64,000 nucleotides of DNA from Algoriphagus aestuarii (GTDB taxonomy: Bacteria > Bacteroidota > Bacteroidia > Cytophagales > Cyclobacteriaceae). A program made the translations under genes and the position numbers. Below, piece by piece: positions 46,701-52,639 of the stretch; within the stretch, counting starts at the first letter, position 1, and every line of letters starts with the position of its first letter. Below the pieces are notes generated by a model. That model worked only from the letters and a program-made list of their open reading frames with translations, made no database searches and was not told where the DNA came from. The DNA is taken from NCBI GenBank assembly GCA_017051695.1, contig JAFIDK010000005.1, forward strand, positions 62,001 to 126,000. Direction: 5' to 3'.

Positions 46701-47020
46701 CTACGTCAGTTCCTGCAAGTACCTTTTACAATAATTTCTACGATCGAGGAAATGAGGCAAGTTCACTCTATGACGCCTCTTATGTGAAATTGAGACAATT
46801 GAGCATTTATTATGATTTACCAATGAATTGGGTTAGCCAAATCGGCTTTCAAAAAGTTAGAGTGGGCTTTATCGGAAGCAACTTATTGCTCTTCACAGAA
46901 AACCCTCACTTTGATCCAGAATTAAACGCCTTGCAAGGAAGAAACATTACCTACGGTGTCGAAGACATGTCCTACCCTTCCACCAGAAGCTTTGGTTTCA
47001 GCATCAAAACAGAATTTTAA
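43799..47020 (+). CDS. SusC/RagA-family TonB-linked outer-membrane transporter
   Basis: 1073 residues from the ATG at 43799, which starts a Sec signal peptide (cleavage near FSQG). After it come a carboxypeptidase-like regulatory domain (GSIKDKNGLPIPGATI, about residues 22-110), the SusC plug (RIIIRGENSISGNNQALVVV, VPI) and a 22-strand-type barrel ending in phenylalanine (FGFSIKTEF). It imports a ligand across the outer membrane in partnership with the SusD-like protein 2 bp downstream. The neighbouring nucleoside hydrolase suggests a nucleoside-type ligand; this is inferred from gene order only. Confidence 0.93.
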   Translation: MKYIFTALFLIVAFAAFSQGNVYEGSIKDKNGLPIPGATIAESGTKNVAISDADGKFRISSTARDLTLKISFIGYETKSIAIQNGHFDSEITLLESTENLDEFVVTALGITREKQSLSSAVTSIGTRELSDVPQTNLINALSGQVAGVQITNGSSGVGSSSRIIIRGENSISGNNQALVVVDGVPISNEQITSDLFNNGANIQEVDFGNGAADINPDDIESLTILKGPGSAALYGARAANGVVLITTKKGKKKPGIGVTTSSLLTFDGLLTLPDYQNVYGGGSNGMYSFQNGIGAGVNDGGISSYGPRLDQGLLIAQFDSPSVDINGNPVRAGDVISRTNPDGSYTPITPTPWVSNPDNVRDFYRTGVTSQNNIAINSGNENGGARLSYSNLRNEGILPNTDLKRDGIALSLNQQLVDKLRVDLFTNYVNSRSGNRPNLGYGYENVQYGFNWTGRQTNIASLRDYWQAGQEGLQHFDFNYLWLTNPYLTLFENTNSFNKNRILGNLALTYDITDKLSLRIRSGLDNYSDLRKFKRAFSTNRRIYGGYREDQVKFSERNSDVLLTYADALNSKLTYSVSAGANRLDQKINYSYTEAYQLALPGIYTLENSRVPLRGSSQIFEKRINSVYAFGNISLNSSLFLDLTLRNDWSSTLAAGNNSFAYYSGGLSYAFSDDIKLPKPISSSLIRFNVASVGNDTDPYQLNNTFQFNQNYGSFTRVTNGTVLNNPDLRPERLNSLEAGLELGFFKDRVLADLSVYQNTSINQIIGRPISTSSGFSNIIENGGEVRTRGLEASLKSLMFEKGYFSWNLGVNFTKYISEVTELPEGVDQYVTGEASVFAGSGGSNSVFYIARKGGRIGDMYGSGFQEFEGQIIYGSNGLPIQDGKLRLLGNYNPDFFMGLINQFRFKGVELGFVFDWRQGGTVVSRTKALGSTSGVLKETLEGRETGVIGDGVMNVGTAENPQYVTNTTSVPASTFYNNFYDRGNEASSLYDASYVKLRQLSIYYDLPMNWVSQIGFQKVRVGFIGSNLLLFTENPHFDPELNALQGRNITYGVEDMSYPSTRSFGFSIKTEF

Positions 47021-47022
47021 TC

Positions 47023-48471
47023 ATGAAAAAGCTATATAAATTAAATACTGCAGCGATCCTCTTTACGCTATTTTTCACTTTCTCATGCACAGAAGGTTTT
47101 GAGGAAATCAATACCAATCCAAATTCACCGGAAGCAATTGGACCACAATTCCTGCTTTCCAATGTGATCTCTGTGGCTGCAAATGAGAATACCTACACTC
47201 AGGGATTCCGTCTAGCCAATTACCTAGCTCAATTTGCGGCAAGTGTGGAATTTGAAAGAATTGATCGCTATGAAATGGGGAGTAATGCTCAATATTGGAA
47301 TGGCATTTACAGGCTTTTGAATGATATTGAATCCATTCAGACCAACCCAGCAACTAATGAGGCCTACAATGCTGTAGCGGACATCATGAAAGCCTATCTC
47401 TTTTCCCAATTGACTGATATGTGGGGAGAGGTACCTTATTCCGAAGCTTTAGGGGCAAAAGCCGGAGTCTATAACCCAGCTTACGACAGCCAGGAAAAAA
47501 TTTATACGGATCCAGAAATTGGGATTTTGGCTTTGTTGAAGAAATCTGCTGCTACTCTTAAAAATACAAGTACTAGCATCCAAGGTGATATGATGTTCAA
47601 TAACAATCTGGAGAAATGGAGACGATTTGCCAATTCTTTGAGAGTTCGTTACATCCTTAGAATTTCGAAGCGTTTGACGGATTTCTCTGAGCTACAGGCT
47701 TTGGCTGATGAAAATGATTTGATGCTTTCAAATTCCGACAATGCTGTAGTTCCATATCTGGCTTCTGCTCCAAATCAATGGCCCATGTCTCAAGCAGCAT
47801 TGGGATTGTACCAAGAGCATCGAATGACTTTGACGGTAGACTCCGTTTTGAAAGCTTGGAATGATCCAAGACAACAGGTTCTTTATAAACCCACACAAAA
47901 AAGTGTGACAGATGGAACGCCTACATTCAAGGGACTTCAAAATGGACTGAATCGAGAAACAATCAACGATCTAGGGATCAATTTGAATGACATTTCTTTA
48001 TTCGGCACAATTTTCAGAGATGTTCCAGATGGAGTTGATGGACAGTTTATGCAATATGCGGAACTGCAATTTGCTTTGGCAGAAGCTGTTGCTCGAGGAT
48101 ATATCACTGGGGATGCAAAAGTCTATTATGAAAAAGGTGTTGCGGCGAGTTTCAAGTACTATGAAACCACTATTCCAACAGATTATTTCAGCAGGCCTAA
48201 TGTCGCATTGGATGGTACGAATGATCTGACCAAGATTTTGACTCAGAAGTGGCTAGCACTGATCAATAATGGACATGAAGCCTGGTTTAATATCAGAAGA
48301 ACTGGCATTCCGGCTTTGACTCCTGGTCCAGATAATTTAAATGACGATAAATATCCAGTGAGATACCTGTATCCAGAATCAGAACAGGCTGTCAATAATG
48401 TAAATTATCAGGCGGCAGCCAGCAGAATGGGCGGAGATAATATCAATAGCAAAGTTTGGTGGGAGAAATAA
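47023..48471 (+). CDS. SusD/RagB-like nutrient-binding outer-membrane lipoprotein
   Basis: 482 residues. A signal peptide ends in FTFSC and the mature protein begins with FEEINTNPNSPE, the usual start of the SusD-like_2 group. Helical TPR-like repeats follow (DIMKAYLFSQLTDMWGEVPY, LQFALAEAVARGYI). It is the surface lid that captures the ligand for the SusC barrel encoded just upstream. A structured terminator follows. Confidence 0.93.
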   Translation: MKKLYKLNTAAILFTLFFTFSCTEGFEEINTNPNSPEAIGPQFLLSNVISVAANENTYTQGFRLANYLAQFAASVEFERIDRYEMGSNAQYWNGIYRLLNDIESIQTNPATNEAYNAVADIMKAYLFSQLTDMWGEVPYSEALGAKAGVYNPAYDSQEKIYTDPEIGILALLKKSAATLKNTSTSIQGDMMFNNNLEKWRRFANSLRVRYILRISKRLTDFSELQALADENDLMLSNSDNAVVPYLASAPNQWPMSQAALGLYQEHRMTLTVDSVLKAWNDPRQQVLYKPTQKSVTDGTPTFKGLQNGLNRETINDLGINLNDISLFGTIFRDVPDGVDGQFMQYAELQFALAEAVARGYITGDAKVYYEKGVAASFKYYETTIPTDYFSRPNVALDGTNDLTKILTQKWLALINNGHEAWFNIRRTGIPALTPGPDNLNDDKYPVRYLYPESEQAVNNVNYQAAASRMGGDNINSKVWWEK

Positions 48472-48511
48472 GGAGGTTCTAACCTGGAAATTTAAACCGA
48501 AAAGGATCAAG

Positions 48512-48582
48512 AAAAACCTCCTGAATTCTGACGTTAAATTGGATGAAAAAACTGTCAATTTCGTGGGATCAGGAGGCTTTTT
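48512..48582 (+). terminator. Terminator after the susC/susD pair
   Basis: Arms CCTCCTGA (48517-48524) and TCAGGAGG (48569-48576) are extended inside by ACG/CGT and AAATTG/CAATTT pairs, giving a long hairpin followed by five T. Confidence 0.7.
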
Positions 48583-49048
48583 AATATTTAAGGTTCTACC
48601 CTGAATTTAATGGGAACGAAACTTGGGCATTAAAATAGTTTCTCCTGAAGAATGTACAGCTTCTGTTTAACATTGCTTCCTTTTTCATCGGAGACTCAAC
48701 TTTCCATAAGCCTTCCTCCATTTTAGATAGGTTTTATACTTGTCACTTTTTGGCGGCCAAAAAGTAACCAAAAAGCCCTGAGCCTCGGTCTTTTCTTTCC
48801 GCTGAAACCTTTTTTCTTTTAATATGAACAGAAATTCAGCGGAATTTTGTACTGAATTTCACACCTAAAAATGACTGGATCTCCCTCGTACCTCGGGAGC
48901 TAAGTCATTTTCTTAACGGCGTTCAATCCATTACAAAACCGAAAATCCCGTAAGGCTCACCGATTTCGATGATAACTTCTGAAAACAATAATCAGCAGAC
49001 AGCTCCATTAAAATCGTGATAGTACCATTTTTAAAGGTCCCTTGCTTT
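48583..49048. other. Intergenic region with repetitive, non-coding sequence
   Basis: No gene. It contains a TTTTTGGCGGCCAAAAAG palindrome near 48748 and an inverted pair TTCCGCTGAA (48797-48806) with TTCAGCGGAA (48835-48844). Such elements are often scattered in Bacteroidota genomes, so this may be an old repeat. It leads into the group II intron remnant; the 5' part of the intron is not recognisable here. Confidence 0.5.
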
Positions 49049-49186
49049 ATGAGGGCGGAGGAAGGAGGATGGGCTATGGCCCAAAGTCCCATACTGGGAA
49101 TAACAATTACACTTTCCAGACTAAGAAGAAAAACCTATCTAAGTATGCTGGACTATTACTCAAAAGCAAAGCCTGAGATTCAGTGA
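49049..49186 (+). pseudogene. C-terminal fragment of a group II intron reverse transcriptase/maturase
   Basis: A 45-codon open stretch ending at TGA 49184-49186 reads the typical C-terminal end of bacterial intron-encoded proteins: EEGGWAMAQSPILGITI, then RLRRKTYLSMLDYYSKAKP. The upstream reverse transcriptase and thumb domains are missing, so it cannot be functional. It stops directly at the start of intron RNA domain V. Confidence 0.75.
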
Positions 49187-49314
49187 ACCGCCGTATACAG
49201 CCTGTCCCGATTCATCGGGAAGACCCGTATCCCGCTCGTGCGTGAGTGGTGTGAGACCTGTGCGCCGTGGCGTAGGCGCACCGTGGGCTTATAGCTCACG
49301 GCCGCCTACTCGAT
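49049..49314 (+). mobile_element. 3' remnant of a group II intron (domains V-VI)
   Basis: After the maturase fragment come domain-V-like GAACCGCCGTATAC (49185-49198) and GTGGTGTGAGA (49246-49256), then the hairpins GTGCGCC/GGCGCAC and CGTGGGCT/CTCACG and the usual intron 3' end CTACTCGAT (49306-49314). Domain V carries an inserted palindrome TCCCGATTCATCGGGA (49205-49220), so the ribozyme is damaged. The next bases TGGCG (49315-) are the rest of a split attC R'' core; see findings. Confidence 0.75.
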
Positions 49315-49331
49315 TGGCGGCTGGCCATTTA

Positions 49332-49859
49332 TTAAAACGTTCTTACAGCCCTGACATTATAAACATTGTACTTATCATAAATAGTCTGTTCAAAATAGTC
49401 GGCAAAAGTCTGTCTCCATGCAGCATCGTGAATTTCATATTCTGTTGAACTCCAATAAGGTGCTGTCACGTCATTTGCGAATCCTCCAACTTTATTTTTT
49501 TGTAGAAATAATTGGTTGAGCTCATCTTTACTTGGTAAAAACCAGTCATCATAACCGTTTAGAATTAGGTCGTAGCAAAGTTTTGCAGCTATATTGTCGA
49601 CTGAGCAGCCCGCAACGATATCAATTGTATTTTGTAGGCCAGTCCCAATTTCTATAGCGTCAGCACCAGCAATTTTCGTTGTTTGGCAACCCCATTCGGC
49701 TTTTCCTTGGTCAGATGGTGCGGCAATTAGTCCATGCTCTCCGGATTTGTCAACATAGAATATAATACCACCTCCATATTGTTGTCCAACTTTAAATTTT
49801 GGTTCTTCGTCACAGCTTATGGTGACGAATACTACGATAATTATTATTATCAGTCTCAT
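49332..49859 (-). CDS. DUF1566-type lipoprotein, third cassette gene of array B
   Basis: 175 residues. A short signal with a lipobox (VFVTISC) precedes a DUF1566 (Lcl C-terminal) domain: GGGIIFYVD, GYDDWFLPSKDELNQL and YWSSTEY, ending AVRTF. Such domains occur in surface lipoproteins of many bacteria; function unknown. The gene starts 12 bp after attC site 3 (its 5' core is GTTGCCG) and its stop is 17 bp from the group II intron junction, which sits where its own R'' core should be. Confidence 0.8.
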   Translation of the reverse strand: MRLIIIIIVVFVTISCDEEPKFKVGQQYGGGIIFYVDKSGEHGLIAAPSDQGKAEWGCQTTKIAGADAIEIGTGLQNTIDIVAGCSVDNIAAKLCYDLILNGYDDWFLPSKDELNQLFLQKNKVGGFANDVTAPYWSSTEYEIHDAAWRQTFADYFEQTIYDKYNVYNVRAVRTF

Positions 49860-49870
49860 ATGCGTATTGG

Positions 49871-50003
49871 CGGCAACGGTCCTCAGCTTGGAGACGGCGG
49901 GTTTTAGGAGCCGTTCTCTTCCAGCCTACTCCTAACTTCTTAAAGATTCTGCTTTTCATATTCACTCTGACCCACCCGCTGTATCTAAGGTGATGTTGTG
50001 CAA
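49871..50003 (-). other. attC-like recombination site 3 (133 bp)
   Basis: On the minus strand R'' is GCACAAC (49997-50003) and R' is GTTGCCG (49871-49877). ATCACCTTAGATACAGCGGGT pairs imperfectly with AACCCGCCGTCTCCAAGCTGAGG, leaving extrahelical bases. It shares CAACATCACCT and AAGCTGA words with attC site 1. An open frame on the minus strand runs across it, but that frame is the repeat itself and not counted as a gene. Confidence 0.75.
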
Positions 50004-50008
50004 CGTAT

Positions 50009-50665
50009 TTAATTCTTAAAATCTTTTGGTACATCAGGTCTTACTTGAGTCAAAATAAGCTCAAAGCGAAAATTATTTTTCAATTTCAGAAAATTTGTTT
50101 TATCTAAACCGTTAAGATTCATACCATAAATTTTTAGTGTTTCTTCTTCTATATATTGTTGTAAAGCTGAAAATGATTTGTCTACAACCTCGCTAATAGT
50201 TTTCTGTGACGCATCACGCCATTCTAATAAAAAAAACACATGCTCGTCTAGTTGTTGCCCTTCAATTTTTCTATAAAGCTCATCTAAAACATAATAATGA
50301 ACTGAATCCATGGAGGTATATTCTAGGCCGACTCGAATCTCTTGGTTACTTTTTACTAAAATTTCGATAGTTCCCGAGCTGGGCGTGACAGGCGAACAAA
50401 TATCAGAAATACTCAAGTTTACCAAAATTGGATCGTCATTTTCCAAAGTGATTAGACTTTTAAATGATAGAGTTGTGTCGCACAAATCCACTTGACTCTT
50501 TCTGGCTATGTCATATCTTAATTCAACGTAATCTTCAGAAAAATCCAATAATATCGTTTCTCTGTTCATATCATCCACCAAAAGATCTCTAAGTCTTGAT
50601 TTTTCATCTAGTGAAGTACATGATATAAGAAATAGAAGTCCGAGAAGCTTTTTTTTTACCCTCAT
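50009..50665 (-). CDS. Cassette-borne lipoprotein, unknown function (array B, second cassette)
   Basis: 218 residues. A basic N-terminus and short signal end in LLFLISC, a lipobox. The mature part is mixed alpha/beta, acidic to neutral, without a recognised family. It lies between attC sites 2 and 3: the 5' core is GTTGTGC and the 3' core is GCACAAC, exactly complementary, and its stop codon is 6 bp from R''. It is thus a complete cassette with no promoter of its own visible. Confidence 0.75.
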   Translation of the reverse strand: MRVKKKLLGLLFLISCTSLDEKSRLRDLLVDDMNRETILLDFSEDYVELRYDIARKSQVDLCDTTLSFKSLITLENDDPILVNLSISDICSPVTPSSGTIEILVKSNQEIRVGLEYTSMDSVHYYVLDELYRKIEGQQLDEHVFFLLEWRDASQKTISEVVDKSFSALQQYIEEETLKIYGMNLNGLDKTNFLKLKNNFRFELILTQVRPDVPKDFKN

Positions 50666-50686
50666 TTATTGTTGTCTTCATATGTT

Positions 50687-50818
50687 GCACAACGGTTTGG
50701 CGCTTGGCGCAGTGGCGGATTTCGGAGCACAAAACTTTCATTAAACCACAAAAGTTGATGCGAGGTAGAATGCTCAATTAACCAATTCACCCGCCATTGA
50801 GCCAAACGCCTGTTATGC
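50687..50818 (-). other. attC-like recombination site 2 (132 bp)
   Basis: On the minus strand R'' is GCATAAC (50812-50818) and R' is GTTGTGC (50687-50693). AGGCGTTTGGCTCAATGGCGG pairs imperfectly with CCGCCACTGCGCCAAGCGCCAAAC, with unpaired bases that fit attC-type asymmetry, around an AT-rich middle. It ends the first cassette of array B and starts the second. Confidence 0.8.
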
Positions 50819-50827
50819 GGTCGGCTT

Positions 50828-51511
50828 TTATATTGTCGTCCCAAGTTTAATCAGTTTTTCAAAGTCCGTTTTTATTCTTTTTTGCTCTTCAAGTAAATAG
50901 TCGTCTCCGAAAGGTGAACCACAGTCTTGATTGTTTAATTGATGAAGTAATTTTCCATTTTCAAAATAACTTCTGTCTTCAACTATTTCTGATTTTTCAA
51001 AGTCAAATGCTTCTGTGTCATTATTCTCTTTCATTGCTGTCGTGTCGTAATACATTGGTCTGTTGTATTTATATGACTTTTCAAAAACGAATGATAGTTG
51101 TCCGTTCATTAAGTAATATTCTGTCAACAGTTGGAATGTCTCTCCAAAGTGTCGGGTTACAATTTTCTCTAATTGTCCGTTTTGGTAATAATACTTGGCT
51201 TCTCCGCCTTCCGTTGTTTCCCAAAGTTCTTTTGTGTCAATTTTAGTCCAATGGGTAAATGAATTTATTCTCTTGAAATTCGCTCTGATTGGTTTAAGTC
51301 GTTCTGTCAAGTACTCATTTACAGGTAAATCTTCTTGATTAAATGTCTCTTTGAGTTCAACGGTGTCACGCTGTAAACTGTCTATTGCAACTGGTGGAAT
51401 TATCGAGGTTGTATCAGAAACTGTTGCACTTTTACTTTCACTGTCTGTCCCACAACCAATTAAAAGTAATGTTGCGAAAGACAGTATGTAATATGTCAGT
51501 TTGTTTCTCAT
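50828..51511 (-). CDS. Cassette-borne lipoprotein with antitoxin-like YYxNGxL repeats (array B, first cassette)
   Basis: 227 residues from MRNKLTYY (51511); the frame extends 20 codons upstream into the core site. The lipobox is LLLIGC. The mature part has a Ser/Thr-rich linker and then MORN-2-like strands (YYYQNGQLEKIV, YYLMNGQLSFVF, YFENGKLLHQL), common in Bacteroidota surface lipoproteins. Cores: GTTATGC at its 5' side (51532-51538) and GCATAAC at its 3' side, complementary. The word antitoxin-like is only a note on the known use of such repeats; no toxin is present, and the function is unknown. Confidence 0.75.
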   Translation of the reverse strand: MRNKLTYYILSFATLLLIGCGTDSESKSATVSDTTSIIPPVAIDSLQRDTVELKETFNQEDLPVNEYLTERLKPIRANFKRINSFTHWTKIDTKELWETTEGGEAKYYYQNGQLEKIVTRHFGETFQLLTEYYLMNGQLSFVFEKSYKYNRPMYYDTTAMKENNDTEAFDFEKSEIVEDRSYFENGKLLHQLNNQDCGSPFGDDYLLEEQKRIKTDFEKLIKLGTTI

Positions 51512-51531
51512 TGGTGTCGTCTTAAGCTGCC

Positions 51532-51551
51532 GCATAACACCCGTATATACG
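51532..51551 (-). other. attI-like junction next to ssb, copy B
   Basis: Same arrangement as copy A: on the minus strand CGTATATACGGGTG/TTATGC. The DNA shared with copy A stops at the G/TT point (51536-51538), then the first cassette starts. Confidence 0.6.
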
Positions 51552-51649
51552 AATGTCATTATTTTTTCCACTAAACCTACTAAACATTTTTCATTAAATA
51601 ATCTGCCCTTAAAGCCTCTAAACCAATTTTATCCGACAACAAACGACTA

Positions 51650-51679
51650 CAAACGGATACAAACGACTAGCTCCCGACT
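51650..51679 (+). repeat. Three tandem 10-bp repeats upstream of ssb, copy B
   Basis: ACAAACGACT, ACAAACGGAT, ACAAACGACT, identical to 35400-35429 while nearby positions have changed. This hints at function or recent copying. Confidence 0.8.
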
Positions 51680-51767
51680 CTGATCTTCCCTCTCCCCCAA
51701 CTTTGACCCATCGAATTCCTCTAGCGAAAACGAAAAACAAATTTTTCACAACAAAACAACAAACATC

Positions 51768-52157
51768 ATGAACACGCTAAGAAACAAAGTACAACTGATC
51801 GGACGTCTAGGATCCAAAGTAGAAATCAAAAATCTGGACGGTGGCAAAACCCTCGGCAAAGTCGCTATCGCCACCAACGAGTACTACAAAAACCAAAAAG
51901 GAGAACGCGTTGAAGAAACCACCTGGCATAATTTGGTGGCCTGGGGAAAGCAAGCAGAACTATTGGATAAGTACACAGACAAAGCTTCAGAAATCGCCAT
52001 TGAAGGCAAACTCAGCAACCGTTCCTACGAAGACAAGGAAGGCAACAAACGATACATCTCTGAAGTAATCGTACAAAACATCCTCCTGATGGGTGATAGA
52101 AAAGCGAGCGTTTCCGCTGTAGCAGCAGATGAAACCGAGGATGATTTGCCGTTTTAA
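51768..52157 (+). CDS. ssb: Single-stranded DNA-binding protein, copy B
   Basis: 129 residues, with the same OB fold and DETEDDLPF tip as copy A. Changes are conservative (ASE, KEG, SEV and a SAVAADE linker), and almost all codons are the same, so the duplication is young or kept alike by gene conversion. It points away from cassette array B, where an integron would normally have its integrase gene. Confidence 0.95.
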   Translation: MNTLRNKVQLIGRLGSKVEIKNLDGGKTLGKVAIATNEYYKNQKGERVEETTWHNLVAWGKQAELLDKYTDKASEIAIEGKLSNRSYEDKEGNKRYISEVIVQNILLMGDRKASVSAVAADETEDDLPF

Positions 52158-52182
52158 AATTGACTTCTGTTTTAAACTAAAG

Positions 52183-52212
52183 ACCGGGAGAAGAATACTT
52201 TCCCGGTTTTTG
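52183..52212 (+). terminator. Rho-independent terminator after ssb copy B
   Basis: ACCGGGA and TCCCGGT pair around about 11 bases and are followed by T-rich sequence. The loop differs from that of copy A, although the arms are alike. Confidence 0.75.
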
Positions 52213-52224
52213 GTTTTATTCAAT

Positions 52225-52632
52225 GATACCCCTTCGGCGAGATAGGCTTCGCGAGATAAAGTCGCTTCGCTCCTGAAATACGCCAGCGGCGAAATACGCT
52301 TCGCTGAGATATGCCTCCGGCGAGATAAAATTCTATCTATATAACTTGGCTTTAGCCATATCTTAAAATTATCTGCCCGCAGGGCTATCTTTTTTTATTT
52401 CACGAATCGCCAGCGGCGGTGAGCTTATTTCTACTGTATTTCAAATCCCTTTTACTATTTCGCGACTGAAAGGAGCCTATTTCCATTTTATTTCTAGGTA
52501 TTTCATAGATTTTCCCAGAAATACCTTGGCTTTAGCCCTATCTTAAAATTATCTGCCCGCAGGGCTATCTTTTTTTATTTCGCGAACCGCCAGCGGCGGT
52601 GAGCCTATTTCTACTGTATTTCAAAAGTATTT
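52225..52632. repeat. Hairpin words and ~180-bp tandem repeats after ssb copy B
   Basis: Hairpin words with GAGATA spacers (52225-52330) are followed by units starting ATCTGCCCGCAGGGC at 52371 and 52551 (period 180), the second partial. They match the units after ssb copy A. The whole 480-bp gap has no gene. Confidence 0.85.
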
Positions 52633-52639
52633 CTAATTT

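Larger units (their letters stand above)
51536..52632. repeat. Duplicated block, copy B (attI-like site, ssb and downstream repeats)
   Basis: Direct repeat of 35297-36570, with a few substitutions before ssb, nearly identical ssb codons, a different terminator and matching downstream repeats. It ends close to the stop codon of the penicillin-acylase gene (52640), as copy A ends close to that of the esterase gene. Confidence 0.9.

Noticed and set aside
49810-50034. A 74-codon minus-strand frame between the second and third cassette genes of array B
   Set aside because: It runs across attC site 3 from core to core. Its codons are the inverted repeat itself, so it is not counted as a gene.
35297-52632. 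The interval between the ssb copies as a prophage or conjugative element
   Set aside because: No phage structural, conjugation, relaxase or intact integrase genes; the content is ordinary metabolic genes plus cassettes.
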